Origin: an uncultured Bacilli bacterium
GTDB taxonomy: Bacteria; Bacillota_I; Bacilli_A; RF39; UBA660
Direction of reading: 5' to 3'
Length of the DNA: 6,674 bases
NCBI GenBank assembly: GCA_944358685.1
Contig: CALVRQ010000101.1
Location: 1 to 6,674 of the forward strand
Shown: positions 1 through 6,295 of the stretch, piece after piece
Layout of the letters: each line of letters opens with the position of its first letter
Position numbering within the stretch: the first letter of the stretch is position 1
Notes under the pieces: generated by a model
Database searches by the model: none
What the model saw: the letters and a program-made list of their open reading frames with translations, nothing else
Told to the model about the DNA's origin: nothing
Program-made: the position numbers and the translations under genes

Positions 1-205
1 TATATTCATTTTTACTTGTAACAGGTATTTCACTATCTAAAAGATTTATACTATCATTGTCGTTTATATTGATAGGAATAATTACTTTTAAAAAGTCTTT
101 TAAAATATCTAAATTTATTTTAAACACGCTTTTAAAAGCTCTATCATAGCTTAAAGGAATCAAAGATAACGTTTGGTCTAACTTTTCTAAATGTTCTATT
201 TTCAT
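1..205 (-). CDS. PD-(D/E)XK nuclease family transposase / Rpn-like protein, N-terminal part (cut by window edge)
   Basis: Only the first 68 codons are in the window and the frame stays open to the edge. The ATG at 205 has a strong Shine-Dalgarno, AAAGGAG at 216-210, four bases upstream. Residues 20-40 read YDRAFKSVFKINLDILKDFL. This matches the conserved opening of the PD-(D/E)XK transposase/Rpn (recombination-promoting nuclease) proteins, in which a Y/D..FK.vF motif is followed by a short helix ending in DFL. The catalytic D...ExK residues would lie further on and cannot be seen, so activity cannot be judged. In this family, paralogues are often many in gut Firmicutes genomes and behave as accessory genes. 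The gene follows whiA on the same strand after 87 nt containing a probable terminator, so it is probably a separate unit. I see no convincing promoter in that gap. Family assignment is by recognition of a short segment and is moderately secure. Confidence 0.68.
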   Translation of the reverse strand, partial: MKIEHLEKLDQTLSLIPLSYDRAFKSVFKINLDILKDFLKVIIPININDNDSINLLDSEIPVTSKNEY

Positions 206-273
206 ATAACTCCTTTCTTTGCCCCTTCATATATAAACATACGGCGTAAAAATCTTATTTCCTTTTTATTCAC

Positions 274-309
274 AAAAAAAATCAAAAAACTTTCAATTTT
301 CTGATTTTT
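274..309 (-). terminator. Probable intrinsic terminator of the YvlD-lgt-trxB-yvcK-whiA operon
   Basis: Read on the minus strand, AAAAATCAGAAAA (309-297) can pair with TTTTTTGATTTTT (289-277), with one G-U wobble. The 7-base loop (TTGAAAG) contains the whiA TGA stop. The run of U continues to 274. The stem is 13 bp but almost all A-U, so it is thermodynamically weak. Placement at the gene end and the U run are the main support. Confidence 0.5.
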
Positions 310-1207
310 CCTTTATCTTTAAAGCTAACTGTCTAATTTTGTTAAGTCGATGATATACACCTGATTTGGTAATTTTATTGCCTGTTTCCACGCTTATTAT
401 CTCACTTAATTCCACTAAAGAAGCCTCTGGATATTTAACTCTATAAAAAGAAACCTCTTTCTCTTTATCACTTAATAAATCATAAACATCCATTTTCTTT
501 AAAAACTCGATATCCTTAACCTGGTCATTAGCTGTCTCAATTATCTTATCTACATTAGCTTGTTCACAATTATTAAGTCTATTAGTCATATTTTTATGAT
601 CTCTATAAATACGAATATCCTCAAAATAAAGTACTGCTTTAACCGCACCTATTATCCTTAAAAAATCACCAATCTTTTCAGCTTCCTTAATATAAACCAC
701 ATATCTATGTTCCCTATGTAAAATCTTACTATTTAGATTAAAATGATTCAAACACTTTGAAACAAATTCCGCATACTCCAAAGTATCCAAATTAAACTCC
801 AAATGATATCTAGATGTCTTTGGATCATTCACACTAGCCTTCATTAAAAATAAACCTTTTAAATAAGCCATTAATAAATCTTCATCCGCATATATAAATT
901 CTTCAGGAACATCATTAGAAATACCTAAACCTTTCAAAATATCCAAAACTTTCTTTTTAACTTCCAAAGTATAAAGCATATTTTTATTATAATTATATCC
1001 CCTTTTAACACTTACCTTTGGATACACATTAAATAAATCTTTAAATAACGAATAAATAAGCCTTGCCACCGCATTATTCTCAGTCACAATCCTTATGTCA
1101 TCATCATATTCTCCATTTCGAACAATAGCTGAGAGCTCTGAAATTTTCTCTGTCTCTGGTATATCTAACTTACTAACCTCATCTTTAACTGTCGCCGTAA
1201 ATGACAT
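293..1207 (-). CDS. whiA: WhiA family DNA-binding protein (sporulation/cell-division regulator)
   Basis: This 304-residue protein has the usual two-part WhiA layout. The N-terminal region (about 1-215) carries a degenerate LAGLIDADG-homing-endonuclease fold. It opens MSFTATVKDEVSKL and contains AYLKGLFLMKASVNDPKTS at 114-132, then the conserved blocks YIKEAEKIGDFLRIIGA (172-188), FEDIRIYRDHKNMTNRLNNC (195-214) and ANVDKIIETA. The C-terminal helix-turn-helix spans about 244-298, with LLSDKEKEV at 244-252 and KSGVYHRLNKI at 281-291. In actinomycetes WhiA is a sporulation transcription factor; in Bacillus subtilis it is tied to cell division and chromosome segregation. The homing-endonuclease motif here has KA where relatives usually have GG, consistent with a non-catalytic DNA-binding fold. 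The ATG at 1207 follows SD AGAGGTGAT (1219-1211), which overlaps the yvcK stop. The 10-nt gap suggests coupled translation. It is the last gene of the operon and stops at TGA. Identification is firm. Confidence 0.96.
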   Translation of the reverse strand: MSFTATVKDEVSKLDIPETEKISELSAIVRNGEYDDDIRIVTENNAVARLIYSLFKDLFNVYPKVSVKRGYNYNKNMLYTLEVKKKVLDILKGLGISNDVPEEFIYADEDLLMAYLKGLFLMKASVNDPKTSRYHLEFNLDTLEYAEFVSKCLNHFNLNSKILHREHRYVVYIKEAEKIGDFLRIIGAVKAVLYFEDIRIYRDHKNMTNRLNNCEQANVDKIIETANDQVKDIEFLKKMDVYDLLSDKEKEVSFYRVKYPEASLVELSEIISVETGNKITKSGVYHRLNKIRQLALKIKEKSEN

Positions 1208-1217
1208 ATAATCACCT

Positions 1218-2162
1218 CTAATCTAGCAAATATGATAAAATATCAATTGCTACTCTAAGCGTATTATGTCTAATCATTCCATTTTCAATCATAATATAAT
1301 CATTTTCAATTACTTGAACATCAAATTTTTTTAAATTTTCATAATCTACCTTAACCAAATCTTTTTGTTCAGTAGTCTCATAATTTTTTACAATATTAGA
1401 ATCAATCTCACCATTATTTAAAATAACCGCATCAATTTTTCTTTTGCCTAAATATTTATTTAAAAGTTTCACATGGTCACCCACCGTAAAATTATCCGTC
1501 TCACCAGGTTGCGTCATAATATTACAGACATAAATAATTTTAGCCTTACTATTATCAATCTCTCTTTTAACCTCACGACAAAGCAAATTAGGAATAATAC
1601 TTGTAAACAAACTTCCCATACTAAGTATAATTGCATCCGCCTCTTTAATTGCTTTCAAAACATCTGGATTAACTTCTGGAGTTTCCTTATAGTATACTTC
1701 CTTTATTCTATCATCATATTCCGTAATAAGGTGTTCACCCATAACTACATTACCACTAGCCATCTTCCCCATCAAAGTAACATCATCTTCTGTAAGCGGA
1801 ATAACCTTACCTTTTAATTTCAAAAGTGAATTTACAAGCTCAATTCCATCAGATACATTACCAGTAATTTCAGCCGCTCCAGTCAAAAGTAAATTCCCAA
1901 GCGCATGACCATCTAAATCACTCGATGTATTAAATCTATAATCAAACAATTTTTTTATCTCTTCCTCATTTTCAGATAAACTAATCAAAACTTTTCTTAT
2001 ATCACCAACTGCTGGTGTATGAAATTCTTCTCTAAGTCTACCTGTACTACTTCCATCATCACACACCGATACAATAGCTGAAATATCAAAAGGTAATTTT
2101 TTTAGTCCTCGAAGCAACTGACTCATTCCAGTTCCTCCACCTAAAACTGCCACTTTCATCAT
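1218..2162 (-). CDS. yvcK: YvcK/gluconeogenesis factor family protein (CofD-like)
   Basis: The 314-residue product matches the YvcK family along its whole length. Visible blocks are the nucleotide-binding GGGTG loop (8-12), DDGSSTGRLR (35-44), GDIRKVL (53-59), GHALGNLLL (85-93), GSLFTSIIPNLL (183-194), NIMTQPGETDNFTVGDH (214-230) and RHN (298-300). In B. subtilis and Listeria, YvcK proteins are cytosolic, bind UDP-sugars, and are needed for normal shape and growth on gluconeogenic carbon sources by linking metabolism to peptidoglycan synthesis. The fold resembles CofD, the F420 biosynthesis transferase, but no F420 gene is nearby. The start is one of two adjacent ATGs (2162 or 2159), preceded by AGAGAGGA at 2176-2169. 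The first ATG overlaps the trxB stop as TAATG, which implies termination-reinitiation. The usual GPGS segment before the SLYTS motif reads SMGS (181-184). Followed by whiA as in most Firmicutes, but not preceded by rapZ. Confidence 0.95.
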   Translation of the reverse strand: MMKVAVLGGGTGMSQLLRGLKKLPFDISAIVSVCDDGSSTGRLREEFHTPAVGDIRKVLISLSENEEEIKKLFDYRFNTSSDLDGHALGNLLLTGAAEITGNVSDGIELVNSLLKLKGKVIPLTEDDVTLMGKMASGNVVMGEHLITEYDDRIKEVYYKETPEVNPDVLKAIKEADAIILSMGSLFTSIIPNLLCREVKREIDNSKAKIIYVCNIMTQPGETDNFTVGDHVKLLNKYLGKRKIDAVILNNGEIDSNIVKNYETTEQKDLVKVDYENLKKFDVQVIENDYIMIENGMIRHNTLRVAIDILSYLLD

Positions 2163-3040
2163 TAAACATCCTCTCTAATACTAAGTGCGGCCACCGCACC
2201 ATCACTTGCAGCCGTAATAATTTGATAAAAATCCTTATATCTAACATCACCGGCCGCATATAACCCCTTAATACTACTCTCCATTCTATCATTAGTTTTA
2301 ATATAATCATTTTTCATATCTACATCTAAATTCTTTAAAAAATCTAATTCAGGTACTCCACCTATAGCCACAAATAATCCATTTAAAACAATTGTCTCTC
2401 CATTATTTAAAACAACACTAGATAATTTATCATTATAACCAAGCTCACTAACCTGGACATTTTTCATTACAACAATATTATCCTTATTTTTAACTCTATT
2501 TTGTAAAATCTCATTAGCTCTTAAATCTTTACGTACAAATACATATACCTTATTACATAAATCCGACAAATATAAAGCCTCAGTTAAAGCACTATCGCCT
2601 CCACCGACAACAGCCACATCTAGACCACGGTAAAATGCACCATCACAAACTGCACAATAACTAATTCCCCTATTTAAAAGTTTATCCTCACCATCAAGAT
2701 TCAATTTTCTAGGTGTTCTCCCAGTTGCTACTATCACATAATCTGCACTAATAGAATCCTTCTCCATTTCAATTTCAAATCTATCTTTTTTACTTACTTT
2801 CAAAACCTTATCTTTAATTATTGTCACACCTAAATCTTTAACCTGCTTGCTCATATTTAAAGCAAGCTCACCACCATCAATTTCCGAAAAGCCCAAATAA
2901 TTTTCTATCTTATTTGTCTTAAGCATTTCACCACCAGGAACATCCTTCTCGATAATAACAACATCAAGACCTGCCCTTTTTAAATATAAAGCCGCATTCA
3001 TCCCAGCAGGACCACCACCAATAATCACACATTTACTCAT
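2162..3040 (-). CDS. trxB: Thioredoxin-disulfide reductase (TrxB), FAD-dependent
   Basis: TrxB reduces oxidised thioredoxin in the cytosol, passing electrons from a reduced nicotinamide cofactor through FAD to a redox-active disulfide. Starting from the ATG at 3040 the protein has 292 residues, slightly short for the family (about 300-320). It shows the FAD-binding GGGPAG (8-13), PGGEML (35-40), ATGRTPRKL (105-113), the active-site CAVC with C129 and C132, the second dinucleotide fold GGGDSA (146-151), and the C-terminal FAD motif GLYAAGDV (259-266). An in-frame ATG at 3058 would add six residues (MKVVIK), but it has no Shine-Dalgarno. The ATG at 3040 follows AGGTGGTGAT and restores the normal MSKCVIIGGG opening. 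It overlaps the lgt stop by 8 nt (ATGAGTAA) and its own stop overlaps yvcK (TAATG). The region that normally reads HRRDxxR for NADPH reads FVRKDLR at 168-174, so cofactor preference is uncertain. No thioredoxin gene is in the window. Confidence 0.94.
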   Translation of the reverse strand: MSKCVIIGGGPAGMNAALYLKRAGLDVVIIEKDVPGGEMLKTNKIENYLGFSEIDGGELALNMSKQVKDLGVTIIKDKVLKVSKKDRFEIEMEKDSISADYVIVATGRTPRKLNLDGEDKLLNRGISYCAVCDGAFYRGLDVAVVGGGDSALTEALYLSDLCNKVYVFVRKDLRANEILQNRVKNKDNIVVMKNVQVSELGYNDKLSSVVLNNGETIVLNGLFVAIGGVPELDFLKNLDVDMKNDYIKTNDRMESSIKGLYAAGDVRYKDFYQIITAASDGAVAALSIREDV

Positions 3041-3824
3041 CTTTATCACCACCTTCATATTTAATTTTCTTTTTAAAACTATATATAAACAAAATAATAC
3101 CGATAATCACCATCGCTAAAGAAACTAACTGTGCCACTTTAAGTGACAAAAACATTAAACTATCAGTTCTCATTCCTTCGACAAAAAAGCGTTCGATTCC
3201 ATACCAAACTAGATAAAAACTTGTTAAATATCCAATCTTCATAAACTTCTTTCTTCTTAAAATAAGCATAATAATAAAACCAAACAAACACCAAATTGAT
3301 TCATACAAAAATGTCGGAATATAATAATTACCACCTATATACATACCATCAATAATAAATTGAGGTAAATGAATACTCTCCAAATAAGCAAGTGTTGTAA
3401 CCGGTCCATGAGCCTCACCATTAAAGAAATTACCCCATCTACCGATCGCCTGAGCTATAATAAGTCCAACAACCAAATAATCCAAAATTTTAATCAAACT
3501 AACTTTTTTCTTATAACAAATCACGGCAATAGTTATAAGCCCAGCAATAATTCCTCCGTGAATCGCAAGTCCACCATTCCAAACCTTAAAAATTTCTATC
3601 AAGTTATCTTTATAATAATCAAAATTAAAAATAACATAATAAATTCTAGCACCAACAATACCTAAAATAACAACTAAAAAAAGTATATTAACCATAAAAT
3701 TTTCATCAAAGCCATGTCTTTTTGCTTCTTTAATTGCTAAATTAGAACCAAACAAAATAGCTATAAATAAAATTATTGAATACCAGTGAATAGATATAAA
3801 TCCTATATTAATTATTGGTTCCAT
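3033..3824 (-). CDS. lgt: Prolipoprotein diacylglyceryl transferase (Lgt)
   Basis: Lgt is the membrane enzyme that moves diacylglycerol from phosphatidylglycerol to the lipobox cysteine of prolipoproteins, the first step of lipoprotein maturation. The 263-residue protein is a polytopic membrane protein with about seven hydrophobic segments. By analogy with E. coli Lgt, the conserved residues are present: Y15 in HWYS, H89 in IHGG, and the signature IGRWGNFFNGEAHG (127-140), in which R129, N132, E137 and G140 match E. coli R143, N146, E151 and G154. RFFVEGMRTDSL follows, with R212 and E216 matching R239 and E243. PTFLYES (170-176) replaces the more usual HPTxLYE, with the histidine absent. The start ATG at 3824 has a near-perfect AAGGAGG (3837-3831) six bases upstream, and the gene overlaps the preceding membrane-protein gene by 17 nt. 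The tail (KKKIKYEGGDKDE) is charged and cytoplasmic. Function appears intact. Confidence 0.97.
   Translation of the reverse strand: MEPIINIGFISIHWYSIILFIAILFGSNLAIKEAKRHGFDENFMVNILFLVVILGIVGARIYYVIFNFDYYKDNLIEIFKVWNGGLAIHGGIIAGLITIAVICYKKKVSLIKILDYLVVGLIIAQAIGRWGNFFNGEAHGPVTTLAYLESIHLPQFIIDGMYIGGNYYIPTFLYESIWCLFGFIIMLILRRKKFMKIGYLTSFYLVWYGIERFFVEGMRTDSLMFLSLKVAQLVSLAMVIIGIILFIYSFKKKIKYEGGDKDE
3045..3054 (-). promoter_or_regulatory. Shine-Dalgarno that sets the trxB start
   Basis: Minus-strand AGGTGGTGAT, inside the end of lgt, lies four bases upstream of the ATG at 3040 (about eight from its AGGTGG core). The alternative ATG at 3058 is preceded only by A/T-rich sequence without any GGAGG-like match, so the internal ATG is preferred. 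Confidence 0.75.
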
Positions 3825-4233
3825 GTTTGTCCTCCTTAAATGTTAATCTTTTAAAAAATGTCATATCCAAAATAACATTAAGTACTGAAATTGAAATAGC
3901 CACCAACACCGCAAACCAAATACCATAAATACTAAAATGTTCACCCAAAATAAAGCTAACTATTTTTAAAATTATTAAATTTATAAATGGATAAAACAAA
4001 CCTAAGGTAATACCTGTAATTGGAATAGTAAGCCATATCAAAAAAGGTTTAACTGTTTTATTTAATAGATATATCAAAATTGCTGCCACTAAACACCATA
4101 AACCATAACATGAATTATCAATATATAAAGTATTCTTAAATACCAAAGTCATAAGCATCAAAATAACTGTATAACCTAAAATTCGAATAACCCAATCAAT
4201 AAACTTCATAAAATTATACTTACCTTTATGCAT
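3808..4233 (-). CDS. YvlD-like membrane protein, phage holin family 4 superfamily
   Basis: This small, very hydrophobic protein (141 residues) has four predicted membrane segments at about 15-33, 43-57, 63-96 (a long, perhaps re-entrant or double stretch) and 103-126. It ends in a charged cytoplasmic tail, KRLTFKEDKHGTNN. The central block LNKTVKPFLIWLTIPITGIT (57-76), followed by LGLFYPFINLIIL, is the recognisable core of the YvlD/Phage_holin_4_2 family (Pfam PF04020). These are chromosomal membrane proteins of unknown role, and the holin name is historical rather than evidence of lysis. Upstream GTG codons at 4245 and 4242 lie inside the Shine-Dalgarno AGGTGGTG, so the ATG at 4233 is the likely start. 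Its 3' end overlaps lgt by 17 nt and it is first in the operon, which suggests expression with envelope genes. A role in membrane or envelope homeostasis is inference only. No prophage genes are nearby. Confidence 0.8.
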   Translation of the reverse strand: MHKGKYNFMKFIDWVIRILGYTVILMLMTLVFKNTLYIDNSCYGLWCLVAAILIYLLNKTVKPFLIWLTIPITGITLGLFYPFINLIILKIVSFILGEHFSIYGIWFAVLVAISISVLNVILDMTFFKRLTFKEDKHGTNN

Positions 4234-4239
4234 ATATTT

Positions 4240-4247
4240 CACCACCT
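4240..4247 (-). promoter_or_regulatory. Shine-Dalgarno of the YvlD-like gene, almost touching the -10 box
   Basis: Minus-strand AGGTGGTG, six bases from the ATG at 4233. It begins only two bases after the TATAAT box, so initiation 6-8 nt downstream of the -10 would keep only its second half (GGTG). Confidence 0.65.
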
Positions 4248-4249
4248 AC

Positions 4250-4278
4250 ATTATAGCATATTCCAAAAGAAGAAACAA
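4250..4278 (-). promoter_or_regulatory. Sigma-A type extended -10 promoter for the YvlD-lgt-trxB-yvcK-whiA operon
   Basis: On the minus strand a perfect TATAAT (4255-4250) is preceded by TGC, giving the extended -10 form TGnTATAAT. TTGTTT at 4278-4273 sits exactly 17 bp upstream as a half-matching -35 (TTG conserved). The promoter lies just after the uvrB terminator and just before the first gene of the operon. The predicted transcription start is near 4244-4242, giving a leader of only about ten bases. Confidence 0.72.
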
Positions 4279-4286
4279 AAGAAGAT

Positions 4287-4323
4287 AAAAGAAAATAAAG
4301 ATTAGAAAATATCCAATCTTTAT
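4287..4323 (-). terminator. Intrinsic terminator of uvrB
   Basis: Minus-strand ATAAAGATTGGA (4323-4312) pairs with TCTAATCTTTAT (4306-4295) over 12 bp including one G-U. The loop is TATTT, followed by the U-rich tail TTTCTTTT (4294-4287). The 5' arm contains the uvrB TAA stop (4322-4320), so the hairpin can form only as the terminating ribosome clears it. The pyrimidine-rich tract continues to the -35 region of the next promoter. The stem is A-U rich but longer and better formed than the one after whiA. Confidence 0.75.
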
Positions 4324-6269
4324 TCACTTTGCATCTCAAATAAAGCATCTCGAAGTTCCATAGCCCTTTCAAAATCAAGATTTTTAGCAGCCTCTTTCAT
4401 TTCCTGTTCTAAGTTAATCATTAAATGTTCTTTTTCTTTCTTACTCATTTTCTTCTTTTTCTTATCATTAACTTCAAAATTATTAGAAATAACTTCGCGA
4501 ATCTCTTTAATAATTGTCTTTGGAACTATACCATGCTCTTTATTATAAGCTTCTTGAATCTGTCTACGTCTATTAGTTTCCTTTATAGCACTTTCCATAG
4601 CTGAACTAATTTCATCCGCATACATAATAACTCTACCATTCGCATTACGTGCAGCTCTTCCAATCGTTTGAATTAAACTTCTCTCACTACGTAAAAATCC
4701 TTGTTTATCCGCATCCATAATAGCTATTAAACTAACTTCTGGAACATCAATACCTTCACGAAGCAAATTAATGCCAACAACCACATCATATTTACCAACT
4801 CTTAAATCATGAATAATCTGCATTCTCTCCAAAGTTTTAATTTCATTATGTAAATATGCAACTTTTATATCTAAATTTTTCAAATATACAGAAAGTTCTT
4901 CTGCCATTCTTATTGTTAAAGTCGTAATCAAAGTACGCTCATTCTTTTCAATCTGCTTATGTATCTGACTAACCAAATCATCAATTTGATTTTTAGTAGA
5001 TTTAACTTCAATTTTAGGATCTAATAAACCAGTTGGTCTAATAATTTGTTCAGTAACCTTATTATGAACCTTTTCCATTTCATAATCACCAGGCGTCGCA
5101 GAAACAAAAATAGCCTGCTTTATTTTTCCTTCAAATTCCTCAAACTTAAGTGGTCTATTATCAAGAGCACTAGGAAGTCTAAAACCATAATCAACTAACG
5201 CCTGCTTACGCATTCTATCCCCATTATACATTGCCTTAACTTGTGGTAATGTAACATGTGATTCATCAACCACCAATAAAAAATCATCACCAAAAAAGTC
5301 AATTAAAGTTGTTGGCATCTCTCCAGGTTTACGCAAAGCAAGTGGCGCCGAATAATTTTCAACGCCTCTGCAAGAACCAGTCTCAGAAAGCATCTCAATA
5401 TCATAATTTGTCCTTTCCTTCAATCTCTGATACTCAAGCAACTTATTTTCACGCTGAAATTTATCCAACTGTTCCTCTAATTCTTTCTTAATATTTTCAA
5501 TAGCTATCTTTAATTTTCCTTCGTTAGTTACAAAGTGGCTCGCAGGAAATAGTGTATAAGTTTTTTTGTCATATACTAAAGCTCCAGTTACTAAATCAAA
5601 TTCACTAATTCTATCAATTTCATCACCAAAAAATTCCACTCTAATACCATGAGAATGCTGACCAATTGGAACAACTTCTAAAACATCACCGTGTACTCTA
5701 AAAGTACCACGCTTTAAATCAATATTATTTCTTTCATAAAGCATCTCAATTAACTTTTCAATAATCTTATCTCTATCAACAGTTTCTCCAACATTTAAAA
5801 ACAAAACCTTCTTCTTATAATCCTCTATCTCTCCAATACCATATATACAAGAAACAGAAGCCACCACTATAACATCTTTATGCGCAAGCAAAGACGCAGT
5901 CGCATAATGCCTAAGTTCATCAATCTCATCATTAATAGAAGCATCTTTTTCAATATAAGTGTCGGTTTTTGCGACATAAGCTTCCGGTTGGTAATAATCA
6001 TAATAACTAACGAAATAGCACACTTTATTGTTGGGAAATAATTCTTTGAGCTCTGAATAGAGTTGACCTGCTAAAGTTTTATTATGCGCTAAAACTAAAG
6101 TGGGTTTATTTATTTCTTTAATAACATTGGCAACTGTAAAAGTTTTTCCAGTCCCGGTGGCACCTAATAATACTTGCTGTTTTTTACCTTTTTTAATGCC
6201 ATCAACTAATTTTTTAATAGCTTCTGGTTGATCGCCACTTGGTTTAAATTTTGAAACTAACTCAAACAT
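4320..6269 (-). CDS. uvrB: Excinuclease ABC subunit UvrB
   Basis: UvrB is the damage-verifying helicase of nucleotide excision repair. It receives the lesion from UvrA and recruits UvrC. The protein has 649 residues from the ATG at 6269, normal for the family (about 660). It carries Walker A GATGTGKT (36-43), the damage-probing beta-hairpin [14 protein letters not shown] (85-98), and DESH (335-338, Walker B). It also has SATPG (390-394), [13 protein letters not shown] (499-511) and QTIGRAARN (534-542), the last two being helicase motifs V and VI. The C-terminal UVR domain that contacts UvrC is at about 612-647 ([20 protein letters not shown]). A lysine-rich linker (603-607 is all Lys) precedes it. 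A TTG at 6287 would add six residues but has no Shine-Dalgarno; AAAGTGAT before 6269 supports the ATG and the usual FELVSKF opening. Unlike many Firmicutes loci, uvrA does not follow: a terminator starts on the stop codon. No LexA-type box is evident in the 26-nt upstream gap. Identification is firm. Confidence 0.98.
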   Translation of the reverse strand: MFELVSKFKPSGDQPEAIKKLVDGIKKGKKQQVLLGATGTGKTFTVANVIKEINKPTLVLAHNKTLAGQLYSELKELFPNNKVCYFVSYYDYYQPEAYVAKTDTYIEKDASINDEIDELRHYATASLLAHKDVIVVASVSCIYGIGEIEDYKKKVLFLNVGETVDRDKIIEKLIEMLYERNNIDLKRGTFRVHGDVLEVVPIGQHSHGIRVEFFGDEIDRISEFDLVTGALVYDKKTYTLFPASHFVTNEGKLKIAIENIKKELEEQLDKFQRENKLLEYQRLKERTNYDIEMLSETGSCRGVENYSAPLALRKPGEMPTTLIDFFGDDFLLVVDESHVTLPQVKAMYNGDRMRKQALVDYGFRLPSALDNRPLKFEEFEGKIKQAIFVSATPGDYEMEKVHNKVTEQIIRPTGLLDPKIEVKSTKNQIDDLVSQIHKQIEKNERTLITTLTIRMAEELSVYLKNLDIKVAYLHNEIKTLERMQIIHDLRVGKYDVVVGINLLREGIDVPEVSLIAIMDADKQGFLRSERSLIQTIGRAARNANGRVIMYADEISSAMESAIKETNRRRQIQEAYNKEHGIVPKTIIKEIREVISNNFEVNDKKKKKMSKKEKEHLMINLEQEMKEAAKNLDFERAMELRDALFEMQSE

Positions 6270-6272
6270 GAT

Positions 6273-6280
6273 ATCACTTT
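6273..6280 (-). promoter_or_regulatory. Shine-Dalgarno that sets the uvrB start
   Basis: Minus-strand AAAGTGAT, three bases before the ATG at 6269, is one mismatch from the AGGTGAT form used by whiA. It lies inside the alternative TTG-start extension, which argues that this extension is not translated as part of UvrB. Confidence 0.6.
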
Positions 6281-6295
6281 CTTTCAAATTTATTT

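Noticed and set aside
240..248. Small palindrome tacggcgta between whiA and the Rpn-like gene
   Set aside because: Four-base arms are expected by chance; no repeated copy or aligned promoter supports an operator.
224..260. Possible -10 (TATATA-like) promoter for the Rpn-like gene
   Set aside because: No acceptable -35 sits 16-18 bp upstream and the A/T richness makes such hexamers common.
1473..1817. Plus-strand 114-codon open frame inside yvcK
   Set aside because: It is antisense to a well-conserved gene, rich in Asn, Ile and Thr, has no recognisable motif, and is explained by the AT-rich composition.
2086..2310. Minus-strand 74-codon frame across the trxB-yvcK junction
   Set aside because: It is out of frame with two firmly identified genes and has no family motif; a shadow frame.
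3131..3151. Short inverted repeat around cactttaagtg inside lgt
   Set aside because: The arms are short, the sequence is coding (SLKVAQ), and no U tract follows on either strand, so a terminator or operator is not supported.
3369..3665. Plus-strand 98-codon frame inside lgt
   Set aside because: Antisense to conserved lgt coding sequence with a low-complexity product; no promoter or clear ribosome site was noticed.
3808..4233. Reading the YvlD-like gene as a phage holin and the region as a prophage remnant
   Set aside because: The family is chromosomal and widespread, and no phage structural, lysin or integrase gene is present.
5258..5491. Plus-strand 77-codon frame inside uvrB
   Set aside because: Antisense to conserved UvrB sequence with no recognisable domain.
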